Assembly: GCA_947561395.2 (NCBI GenBank)
Contig: OX387182.1
Span: 41,967,949-42,031,948, forward strand
Reading direction: 5' to 3'
Source: Buxus sempervirens
Taxonomy: Eukaryota; Streptophyta; Magnoliopsida; Buxales; Buxaceae
DNA: 64,000 nucleotides
The first letter of the stretch is position 1. Each line of letters opens with the position of its first letter. This document shows positions 23,897-34,062 of this stretch, one piece after another. Under the pieces are notes generated by a model. It did no database searches. It saw nothing but the letters and a program-made list of their open reading frames with translations, and had not been told where the DNA came from. The position numbers were made by a program, and so were the translations under genes.

Positions 23897-25051
23897 AATC
23901 CAATCATAGATATATGGATCATCGACAAACACAGCTAATACCAGTACATGTGCAAGTCACAAGTGAACTACAAGCACGGCCAAAATATAGCTTTCATATG
24001 CGAGTCACAAGTAACCTAAAATATTACCAATATAAGGCTCGTGTAAGTTGATGTCTCATTAAAGCACACGGTGGTAACCCAAATAAACCAATACCGAACA
24101 AACTCGGCTAAGACCAGGTCGAGGTAACACAACGGTCTGGATTACTGCCCTCGTCGAAAACATGACGGAATGCATACTAGGAAAAAACTAACATGTATAA
24201 CTTACCAGAAAATTTCATTTTACTTCCTAGCTAAGCTATGGATCCATACTAAGCACTGTCTGCTAGACACAACTCACAATCAAAAACATTTAATAACCTG
24301 ATAATGCATAAATCAATAATAACAAACCCCATACGAGGAGACACCAATGTGTTGAATAGTGTGTCTACAATCATCACCAAAATCTCGGTTGCAAACCAAC
24401 AGATATTTAAAATAACCAAAATCAGGTCTTTAAAACAAGATAAGTATGAAACCATGTCATCTTTACTAAAATATGCCAAATTCTTTGATTAATTATTAAA
24501 TTGTAATTTATTAGTGTGAATACTCCTAATTTACCCATATGGAAGTGTTAGGTTATTGGTCAAATCAGTATTTTATGATTTACTAAGATTCATCCCCTAG
24601 TTGGTTGTTATTCTAGATATTCACCAAAGAATACCCAAAGTTCCCCTTTTTAAGAACCTAAGGTGTCAAAATTTATTAACTTTGATGTTTATCCCTTCCA
24701 GAGGTAAATCTAGGTCTTTGGTGAAGTTTAGGAATAGGTGAAACTGCCCAAATTAGATCTAAATGGATTGTGACTTCTTTCTACTCATAACCTCTCCAAA
24801 CATTTCTTCTTTACAATCATCGTCTTAAATTACTATCCTTTAATCCAAATTTAATTCCGTCACTTCCTACATCTCACATTACCCTAATTACAGGTGTTAC
24901 AATCTTAAAATTCTAAAAACAAATCATTAAAAATTAGATTTGGGCTCGAATCCCAAAATCTGGAAATTCTGACATAGGTCACTCGAATAGGCGCTTGAGC
25001 GACCTGACAGGCATTGGAGAATTGGTTTCTGTTACAAATACACAGGCCTGT
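23897..25051 (-). repeat. Second piece of the split solo LTR 21601-30295
   Basis: Continues the third-family LTR between two insertions. It holds the GC-rich motif block around 24970-25010 (GCGCTTGAGCGACC). No gene. Confidence 0.75.
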
Positions 25052-27681
25052 TGTAAGACCCCGAATTTTCCCAAATATTAAAATAAAATAATAATTAATA
25101 TTCTTGAGGATTATTATAGATGGAAATAATTTATTATTGTAGAGGATATTGTTATTAGTGGAGATCAGGAGTTTAGCGCAGATCGGAGCGTCTGATCGCG
25201 AGTTATCGCGGTAAGATTAATATTTTAAAGTTGATGTATTTTAATTGAGCGAGTGTGTAGTGTTTAATGCGTATGTGTTGCGTGAGATCGTATGTATATA
25301 AATAGGTATAGTATTAACCCTAGCACATACGGTCGTCATAACTATTCGTATATTGCCTTGTACTCGCCAGCCTCAAGAGAGAACCCACGACCGAGAGCGA
25401 CCAAGGAAGAAGAAGAGGAAGAGGAAGGAGGGAGGGAGAACCAAGTTTCTCCTTGTTCAAAGGTCTGTGGCCTGCAACCGTGAAGAGGTGTGGGTATTTC
25501 TGTTTAGGAAGGAAGAGGAGAACGCACGATAAGAGGTAAGTAGCACAAGTTTTTACGTTCGTTTTGTGCTCTTGAGATTGATTGAATCGTTTGCATGTTT
25601 TTATGATGTATCTATATATCTTTAGTTTGTTAATCACCTTATATGTATGTTAGAATCACTTTAAATTGGAGAAATCGGATTTCGGAACACCTTTTGGACG
25701 TTTTTGGGAGACCGCGAAGCTCACTGTGCTAAGCGATCTTCGGCGCTCCCAGGCGCTCGTTGAAAAACTTTGACCGCTATCGAGCACTAACTGATTAGTC
25801 GTCGGCGATCAATTTTGAACTACCGCTGACCATAGACCGCTCAGGCGATCCTGAGCGCTCTAACCAGAAAATGCAATTTTTCGTATATTAAACCCCTGAT
25901 TCAATTCTAAATTATTTTTAACCAATTTTAACCTTTAAATAAGAAGTTTTAAAATCAAAATAAATTATCAAATACCCTGTTTTAGCAGAAAAATAAATAG
26001 GGAATTGTTTTAGGTAATTAGTTGCTTAACTTGATCTGAAATAAGAAATTCTAAGTTTAATGCAGATAAATCTCTATAAATTAGAGTAAGTAATTAAGAG
26101 ACATTAAATTATATATCAGTAACCAGATTTCTACAAATAAAGACTTTATATCAGAAACTCAACCCAGTTGAACCATCTTTGATAAATAGCAAGAACCATA
26201 TTATCCCTATACGTAAGTAAATAGAAAATATCTGATTACTCCTAAACTGCACCTCTAAATTGCTTTATAACTTCACATAACCTCGAAGATACTTCAATTG
26301 ACCCCACCACTACCTCTAATCACTCGAGTCATCTAATACTTTAATTATCCCATAATTAGACCCAGTTATTGTGACTACAGACTAATGAATTAATTGTTGA
26401 ATAAGGTTTGGATATATAGACTAATTGGGATCAAGTTGTTATGAATACTCAAAATATAATTTGGACTGTGGATTAGATGCCATGATGGCTATAAGAGATT
26501 TGTACTATCTACGGATGAGATTTGATACCTCCTGCGGGAGAGATGAGACTTCCTGTTGGGGGAGATGTGATCCGGTTTGGATTGCATCCCACAGGGGAGA
26601 TATGCGACCACCTGCGGGTGAGATGAGACCTCTTGTGGGAGAGATGTAATCCGGTTTGGATTGCATCCCACATGGGATATATGTAACCACTTGCGGGTGA
26701 GATGTAATCCGGTTTGGATTGAATCTCACAGGGGAGATATGTAACCACCTGCGGGTGAGATGAAACCTCCTGTTGGGGGAGATGTAATCCGGTTTGGATT
26801 GCATCCCACAGGGGAGATATGTAACCACCTGCGGGTGAGATGAAACCTCTTGTGGGGGTGATGTAATCACGATGTGATTGCATCCCACAAGAGAGATATA
26901 TGTGACCACCTGCGGGTGAGATGTAATGACTCCTGCGGGAGAGACCTCATGTAGGGTCGATGTGATTACTACGTGATTGCATCCTACATGGGAGAATGTT
27001 GATATCAGATTGTGAGATTCACTATTAATTATGAATGACATGATTTACATTTAAATAAGAAGAGTTTAATTAAACGGTTTAACTGTGACTGGATTTGAAT
27101 GACTCTAAATTAGAATATTTCAAGAACTAAATAAATATTGGTTTCGTATGGTGATTATTCGTTCTTATTATCGACCGTGACTACCCGATTGTTTTATCGT
27201 GCATGAATGATTACTTTTATATATAAACTGTTTCTAGCATGCATGTGTTACCTACTGAGATATTCGTATCTCATCCGACTTTATCTTATTTTTCAGCTGC
27301 TTCACGTGAAAGAGTCCTTGGGGTTGACACGAGGAGGAGTTGTAGATTACTGAGTTGAGGATCTTTCTTATTTCGTTTAGATCTTTCTTTTAGAGGTTGA
27401 TATAGATGTACCTTGATGGATATCTTATGATTTAATTGAAAATGAGAGAAAGAGTGTTAGAAAACCCATTTACCAGATTTATGAATTTATATTGATAAGT
27501 TAGTTTGATGGTTATATTTATCCACGCATATTGATGAAATTAATGTTTTAATTCTCCACACTCTGATAATTAATGGAATTAGTTGAATTTAAATGTCTGG
27601 TAATTAGTAGCTTTTGGCCAGTATCACTTCGGATTCGGGTTTGGTGCTTGTTTGGCATAGATCCGGGTTCGGGGCGTTACA
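25052..27681 (+). mobile_element. Solo LTR, Tekay-like (related to the LTRs of A and C)
   Basis: 2630 bp, starting TGTAAGACCCCGAATTTTCC and ending GGTTCGGGGCGTTACA, with perfect TSD CCTGT (25047-25051 and 27682-27686). A TATA-like TATAAATA lies at 25297-25304, followed by a GA-rich leader and a GC-rich block (about 25710-25860). It shares the TTATTATTGTAG and GAGATCAGGAGTTT segments with the solo LTR at 59698. It differs from the other Tekay-like LTRs in carrying a long hairpin array (26511-27000). Confidence 0.86.
26511..27000 (+). repeat. Hairpin minisatellite, about six units of 70-105 bp
   Basis: Units carry GATGTAATCCGGTTTGGATT and ACCACCTGCGGGTGAGATG. Each GATGTAATCC...GGATTGCATC forms a stem extended by outer arms. 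The stems change in pairs: TGTGGG/CCCACA (26634-26639, 26667-26672), CTCTTGTGGG/CCCACAAGAG (26847-26856, 26884-26893) and CATGTAGG/CCTACATG (26948-26955, 26983-26990). Small CACC-TGC-GGGTG hairpins between them alternate with CTCC-TGC-GGGAG. The long open frames that cross the array on the minus strand are products of the repeat, not genes. Confidence 0.85.
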
Positions 27682-27686
27682 CCTGT

Positions 27687-28395
27687 ATTGGAGCTCGAGT
27701 GGTAATTCGAGCACTCAGCCAAATTTCTTAATTTTTCTGGATTTTACATATTTCCGAAATCTCTAAATTTTTTATACTTTTTATTTTTGTCTAAACATAT
27801 GAATTTCCTTCTAAACTACTTCTGAGACAACTCTAATCTAATCCCATTGACTATAAATTTATCTAAGTTTCTTACTAAATTTAATCTCATTATTAATACT
27901 TTTCTAGGTTCTCAAAGAGGGTATAAAGCAAAAAGGAATCAAGATTATAAATCACCCAATTCTTCAAACGAAATCGAAATTAGATTAAACTACGATTAAT
28001 CCTCTGAAACACACGAAAATCATGCAATCTCCAGTTCTCAAAAAGGGGTTTGCTACTTGCCTCATTATATGAACCCAGATCTACCGAAATCCCTATTTGT
28101 GTACCCATTTTCTGAGCTCGATCACACCCCTTTAGGCTCCTCCAAATCAAATCTCTACCGTTCATATTGAAGTCCCACATGTGTAGATCAAAAACTCAAA
28201 ATTTCAGGCCGATCCAACGATTGGATCTCCCTAGATCTTCACTCGAACAAGGCTGGTCGGCCATCTGCAGTACTCCTTCTTCCTAAAACTCTCTTTTCTT
28301 TCCCATATTTTTCTCCAGGCCTAGGCACAAATTTTCCTTCTCTTTTCCTCTCATTTTAGTCTAATTTCGGAGCCTTAAACTCCTCTAGACCTCTC
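27687..28395 (-). repeat. Third piece of the split solo LTR 21601-30295
   Basis: Third-family LTR between two insertions. It aligns with about 19500-20150 of the intact copy (segments CCGATCCAA.GATTGGATC and CTCTACCGTTCA). No gene. Confidence 0.72.
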
Positions 28396-29817
28396 TGTCA
28401 GCACCTCATTTTTGCACTATAAAATTGCCCAAGAATCATATCTTAAACCAGCATATATGTGGGTACGTAAATCGAGGTTTTTATAGTAGACCCGTCTTTT
28501 TGAAATAACAAGTCCATAATAAAGGGAATTCTGAGCCGATTCCGATGCACCAAACCGTGCTCAAATCGGATATCAAACGGCTAAGTTATGAATAAAAGAA
28601 ATAAAGGGTAGTTTGGGGATTTTTACAAAACCGAAATTGGATGCCACATGGCAGCCACGTGTACGCCATGATGGCTACCATGTAACCAATGAGAAATTAA
28701 AATTTTGTGGGGTTGTTTTAGTAAATAAGTAAGTTTCATAATGGGGTTTCTTATGCAAATAAATAACAAAGTTAATAAAAGTTTAAGATTAAAAAATAAT
28801 AATAATAATAAACAAAGAAAAATGAGTTGGACGAATTGGTCCAACTCATATTCTCTTGAGATATTGAGATACAGCTTAAAAAAAGCGTATTGTATTTTAT
28901 GTTTAGCCCTTCTTTAAAACCCTTTTTTGAGAACCCTTAGGTTTCATTTATTATTTCTTTATTTCTTTCATGTCATTTCTTTAATTCTTTTCTTAATTTC
29001 TTAATTATTTTTAGATAATATGCTTAATTAACATATTTAACTATACTAACCAGATTTTTTTAATTCTTTTCTTCATTCTTAGATAATAGGCTTAAATACC
29101 ATATTTAATTTTAATCATAGGCTTAAACATTTGTAACTTTTATTAATTTCTTATAACACTTCTCATCTTATCCAAATCCTTAAAAAAAAAAAAAGGAAAA
29201 AAAAAGTGTAATCTTCAATGATTAAATATGATTGAATTTTTTTACACATGCTTTGTGTAAATAAATTATCATAAAAAAAAAAGAAAACAATAAAAAATGA
29301 TTTGGATAATGGAGCATGTTAATTCCTCTAATCGCTTGTATATATGAGAAAGATAAGATAAAAAATAAATAATAAAAATAAAATAAATAAATATTTTGAA
29401 GTAACCAAGTACATTGCTCCATGATAAAATGTTTGATTTAGATTTCTTTATTTTGGATTTTTTATATATGTATTATACATGATGTAGTATAGCAACCTTC
29501 ATTCTTCCAATATTTGTATACATGTGATCATAAAAAGAATAAATAAAAAATATATAAAAGATAAAAGAAAAAAAAAGAATTAAATAAGAGTAAAACAACC
29601 TAAATATTATCCAACTAATTTAAGAGAACCCATTTTGGTAGGGTAACCCAGGTTGTTCAAGGACTTCCCTGGGTTGTAATTGGTTCACTTATCCGGAATC
29701 ATTGCTATAGACCAAAAGTCAACAACGTGTCTACCTGTACCATTTTAGGTAGTAGCGACTCCATAAACAATGTAGCATGCTTTTTCCGCTCGCCCGAGGT
29801 GCGCACCCTCTCTTTTA
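28396..29817 (+). mobile_element. Solo LTR of a fifth family (TGTCAGCACCTC type)
   Basis: 1422 bp with perfect TSD CTCTC (28391-28395 and 29818-29822). The start TGTCAGCACCTCATTTTTGC matches the start of the solo LTR at 34063. Near the end it has AGTAGCGACTCC (29751-29762), as in the other members. ACATGGCAGCC/GGCTACCATGT (about 28645-28685) is an inverted pair in the U3-like part, with CACGTG inside. The family may be Tat/Ogre-like, but no coding part supports this. Confidence 0.8.
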
Positions 29818-29822
29818 TAGTC

Positions 29823-30295
29823 TCACTAATAAGCAACTCTAATTAGGTTAGCCTTACTTTAATTTCTACCAATATTTCCTCTTCTACCCTTTTTCCTAAA
29901 TTATTTCCCTTAAACTCTCTTTTAAAGAGTTTTCTAATTAATTTCGTGCTAATTCTCATCCTTAATTTTTAATTTTAATTAGACACTTATTATCCTTCCA
30001 TATTATCAAATTAAGAACCCTAAATAATATAATTACCATTAGGCCCTTATTCCTTCTCTTAAACCTTAAAGTTCTTATTTTACATTCCACTAAACTAAAA
30101 TTTGGTCTAGTTTAGTTTATTAACTTAATAATTAATTATTTTATTTCTTTCATGAATTTAACTAATTGAAAATAACCAAACTACCATTCTCTTTAATTTC
30201 CTTTCTAATTGCCTTTACAGCTAAATCTCTCTAATTTATTCCTTACTTATTAAATTATTTATTTATTTTATTTTAGCAAAAACCAGGATTTTACA
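29823..30295 (-). repeat. Fourth piece of the split solo LTR 21601-30295
   Basis: AT-rich LTR beginning, ending at the inner boundary of the TRIM TSD. No gene. Confidence 0.72.
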
Positions 30296-30537
30296 TTTTC
30301 GACCCACATCGGATAGGAAAGAGGAGATCTTGGGCTATATAAGGGTGGGTAGGCAACATCACCTAATATTTAAGGTTTTTGGTCAAATGGCAAGTGCCCA
30401 GCTCGTGACATAAGGCCCTTCTTTTCCTTATTCCCAAGGGCAAAAACTGCGAAGATTGTAAGAGGGATTATTAATGATGTAGCGAAGATACCTGATACAT
30501 CAGATCTTTAGGTTTCCTTTCATAAATATGAAAATAA

Positions 30538-30911
30538 TGTTGAGTTGTGTGGAGCCTGATCATACTGGACACCCAGTCGCAGCTGGCGGGTTGAACTCCG
30601 TTGTGAGCTCACAGGGGCAACGTTCCCTACCCGTAAGGTGGGGGTCCGGGGATGGAGCCCCTGAGGTGAAAATTCGCAAAAGGGTATTTCGGGTATTTTC
30701 ATTGTATTAGGGTTATATTATCCTTTGTATTGTTCCATCTTTTGTAAATTTCGACCATTTTGAGATTATAGTGAAACAGCACCAGCGGCCGTGGACATAG
30801 CTCTATTCTAGGGTGAACCACGTAAAATCTCTGTGTCTAATTTCTTGTTTGATTCTTTCTATTGTTCTCTTTGTTTCTGACGATCTCTAGGAATCACGTC
30901 GGATTCCTACA
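30538..30911 (+). repeat. Element B 5' LTR
   Basis: Starts TGTTGAGTTGTGTGGAGCC. A decayed primer-binding site (TTGTATCAAAGC, 30914-30925) follows. It shares GAAACA.CACCAGCGGCCGTG and AGGGTGAACCACGTAAAATC with the 3' LTR. Confidence 0.9.
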
Positions 30912-31305
30912 ACTTGTATCAAAGCTTTGGTTTGAGTGGGAGCAATGGCCGTAGAAGATGGAAAGATCAAGATCGAGAAGTTTGATGGTTTAGACTTCGG
31001 ATTCTGGAAGATGCAGATTGAAGATTACTTGTATGGCAAGGATCTATATCTACCTCTTGCAGGAGAGAAACCGAAAGAGATGAGTGATGTAGATTGGGCG
31101 ATTCTTGACAGAAAAGCCCTAGGGGTTATTCGTCTATCGCTAACTCGCAAAGTTGCGTTTAACATAGCGAAAGAAACAAGTACAGCATCTCTCATGAGAG
31201 CCCTATCAGATATGTACGAGAAACCTTCTGCCTGTAATAAGGTATATCTGATGCGATGTCTATTCAATCTGAGAATGGAAGAAGGTGCCTCTGTGACAAA
31301 ACATC

Positions 31306-33643
31306 TGTAGACACCCCAAATTGCACTGTCAAATGATCAATAATCATCAAAAATCATTATCTCCTTGAAGGCCAGCACAGAATTTGAGAAAATGAGCTTT
31401 TTCCTTATATCCGGCAACTCAGGCCGGATACAGTGCTTTTCTTCGTATCCGATGGAACATACCGGATACAAGCAGACCTCAGTGTATTTGGCATCATATG
31501 CCGGATACATTAAGGCACTTGTGTATCCGGCCTGACATGCTGGATACACTAATTTTGCTCAAAATTAGGGTTTTCCGAGAGATTTCACTTTTTACCATCA
31601 TGTCCCTCATTAAATAAGGGGAAATCTCGGAAATAGCCTTAGGGTTAAGGTTGGTGGGCTATAGACATTATGTTGTGTCTACCATTCTCACTAACCCTAA
31701 CCCTAACCTTTGCCTATAAATAGGAGGCTCCTCCTTAAGCAAATGGCCATTAATTCTCTTGCCAATAATTCTTGCCAAGAATCTCTTCCAAGAAGAGCTC
31801 CGAGTGAAGAGGGAAACCACTGCGGAATTGCTTCTAGAACTCAGGTAAGCCTCAAACTTATCTTTTATTTTCTATTTTACATTTCTAGATCTAGATCTCT
31901 TCTTCTACCTTTCTGTAGAATAAGGCCTTTTTGTGTGTATGAAAATCCTTCTCCGGCTCAAAGTATCTCAAGACTCCCCCTAGCCGTAAAACGTGAAGGC
32001 GGGATTTAGGAGAAACGAGACTGGGGATTGACCCTAGTACTAGAACCTATTTAGAATAAAGCCTTTTGAATCTTTGAAGCCCGTTTCATATTTAAAGTAC
32101 CCCAAGATTATCTTGAAGAACCGTGTTTAACGGGGAGAGAGAACTAAGGGAAACAATAATGGAACGGAATCCTAGGTTGCTTTTAGAACCCTATTTTAAA
32201 TGAATGAGAATGCATGCTATGTTGTTATATTGTTCTTGAATGATTTTCACTTACACATGCATTGCACCCGTTTTGGCGGGATAGGCTCATATTTTGGGTT
32301 TATTACATTTATTGTGATAAATCTGAAATAAATGGCCTCAATCAATTCTGGAATGTTTTTAAAAGATTTGGATTCATCTTGCACGAATCACACACACTTT
32401 ATCACAGTTTTGAGTTGGTTTTGTTCAAAAAAGGCTTAACTTGACAGCAACTATACCCCTACTTCGGACACTCATAACTTCATCGTCCGGATGAATTTTT
32501 GAATGTTTTCAGAACCATGGGAAAGGTGAGGCTGTCTAGTTTATGCCTACCAAATTTCATTAATTTCTATCAAGCGGATTTTTGACACTGTCGAAGTTGA
32601 TTGGACAGTTCAGGTTTAAATACGGAACTTGTCACTTCGACGGAGCGCCATGTGTTCGTTTTAAATCCGATCCGAATGATTTTTGTTTCTGGGCACTCCT
32701 TTATGAGTTTATTTTCAAATCCAGTTGATTTCATAATTGTTTGACTCCATTTATATTATTGGTAACAGATTTACTCAGAGCTGTTCATCAGCACTTTTCT
32801 GGGTAAATCTGTGATCTCGGGGCCTGTTCGGGAGACTACCCAAGGCACATCCGAATGAATTTTTGTATGAGGCTAGTTTCATCTGAAAGTTGGCCATACA
32901 GACTTCAATCACACCAAATTTCGTGGATTTTTATGGAGTGGATTTTTCTAGATAATTTTCCAAACTTGCATGCTTATCACTTTTGATTTTCCCCAACAGC
33001 AACTTTAAAGAAGCATAACTCCTAGGATTTCAACTGGATTTACTTGAAATTTTGCATGAGTCTCTTATTTACCATGATCTTTCAAATGGATTTGGTTTGA
33101 TTCAATTTAAAATTGATTTTGAATGATTTCAAGACAAATGGCATTACTTTTCACCGAATTTTCCGGATTTAACTCAACTTGGTTTTGCGCAACTTTTGCT
33201 TTGGATTTCCATTTTTGTTGATATTCCAGAAATGATATTGACATAAAAAGGGATCTGAAATTCATTTGGATCTTCATGTGGAGATATCATATATTTGGCC
33301 TTTTTCAAGGTTTTTGATAATTTTTAGCAAGCTTTCTTATTTCTTTTTTTTTTTTTTTGCATGAACAAACACTTGGCAACCACCTTGTGTGGATGAATGG
33401 GGGTGCCGAATACCTTCTCTCGTTCATAATCTAATCCCCTTACCCATCTCTGGATTTGATTTTCAAGTAGGGTTATTTTTACCCTAGAATTTGCCTTTTA
33501 GCTATTTTTGCTTATCTTTAATCTTTTGGTGTCCATTCTCACCCAAAATTCTGAATGGTGGCGACTCTCCCAACTTTTTAAGTCGAGCCCCGTGTATTGA
33601 CGGAGGGATGATCATCTCCGGTGATTTTTTCCCGTGTCTCACA
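31306..33643 (+). mobile_element. Solo LTR (fifth family) inserted in element B gag
   Basis: 2338 bp, TGTAGACACCCC...GTGTCTCACA, with perfect TSD ACATC (31301-31305 and 33644-33648). A TATA box, TATAAATA, lies at 31715-31722, preceded by four regularly spaced palindromes (31408-31547). GGTGGCGACTC lies at 33557-33567, near the end. The end region is shared, in reverse, with the LTR at 62936-64000. Family position (Tat/Ogre-like?) is uncertain. Confidence 0.86.
31408..31547 (+). repeat. Four palindromes, period about 38 bp, upstream of the LTR TATA box
   Basis: TATCCGGC/GCCGGATA (31408-31430), GTATCCG/CGGATAC (31445-31469), GTATTTGGC/GCCGGATAC (31484-31508) and GTATCCGGC/GCTGGATAC (31523-31547). 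Every imperfect pair is a T-G pair, so all four can fold as RNA from the plus strand. They lie about 170-310 bp before the TATA box. Confidence 0.85.
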
Positions 33644-34062
33644 ACATCTAAATGAGTTCAACATTGTCACAACTCAGTTAAGTTCTGTAGATATTGATTT
33701 CGAAGATAAAATCAAGGCTTTGATTCTCCTTTCATCTCTGCCAGAAAGCTGGAATGGCACTGTGACAGCAGTGAGCAGTTCTGCAGGAAAAACGAAATTA
33801 AATTTCAATGATGTGTGAGATCTGATTCTAAGTGAGGATGTTCGCAGAAGAGAACTGAGCCAAACATTAGGATCAGCTTTGAATATAGAGAGCATAGGCG
33901 GGATGACAGATAGGAAAAATGGTCATGCTAGATCAAAATCCAAACATAGAAACAAGCCAAAATCCAGGGGTTCATCAGAGTGTTGGAACTATGGAAAACA
34001 GGGACATTTCAAACATGAGTGTCGAGCACCCAAGAAGAAGTTTGACAAAGGTGAAAACAAGT

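Larger units (their letters stand above)
21601..30295 (-). mobile_element. Solo LTR (third family), inserted in the TRIM and itself holding three solo LTRs
   Basis: The left end is TGTAACGCCTCGGATCCGG and the right end is AACCAGGATTTTACA, with flanks TCTCC (21596-21600) and TTTTC (30296-30300), a TSD with two transitions. Removing the three inserts and their TSD copies leaves pieces 21601-22225, 23897-25051, 27687-28395 and 29823-30295. They sum to about 2.96 kb, the length of the intact family member at 17819-20771. The pieces align with that copy in order, for example the TTTTATAG.CTCAC segment at 29823 and 20160. Confidence 0.8.
21346..30410 (+). mobile_element. TRIM (miniature LTR element), split by a later insertion
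   Basis: The 5' LTR is 21346-21470 (125 bp, TGTCAC...CATGACA). A primer-binding-like TGGTATCAAAGC follows at 21473-21484. A short internal region with no coding capacity ends in a GGGTGGGGGAGAA purine tract (about 21574-21586). The 3' LTR starts at 21587 and resumes at 30301-30410 after the inserted LTR. Both LTRs share GGGGAGATCTTGGGC-like, ATATAAGGGTGGGTAGG and GGTCAAATGGCAAG segments. The outer flanks show no matching TSD. The element never encoded protein and depends on proteins of other elements. Confidence 0.78.
30945..34062 (+). pseudogene. Element B gag remains, split by a solo LTR
   Basis: The gag starts at 30945 (MAVEDGKIKIEKFDG) with a UBN2/copia-type gag domain (FWKMQIEDYLYGKDL, WAILDRKALGVIRLSL). 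It resumes after the insert at 33649 with the LNEFNIVTTQLSSV and ALILLSSLPESWNG blocks, and has a zinc-knuckle-like stretch at about 33980-34025. The match to the Tork/Tnt1 group is by motif. Fossil. Confidence 0.85.

Noticed and set aside
26511-27000. CRISPR-like regular repeats
   Set aside because: Repeats are of uneven length and there are no unique spacers of constant size. The array lies inside a plant LTR with a TSD.
26505-27041. 178-codon open frame on the minus strand
   Set aside because: It is the translation of the hairpin minisatellite. Its repeating residues follow the DNA repeat and shift frame in overlapping versions.
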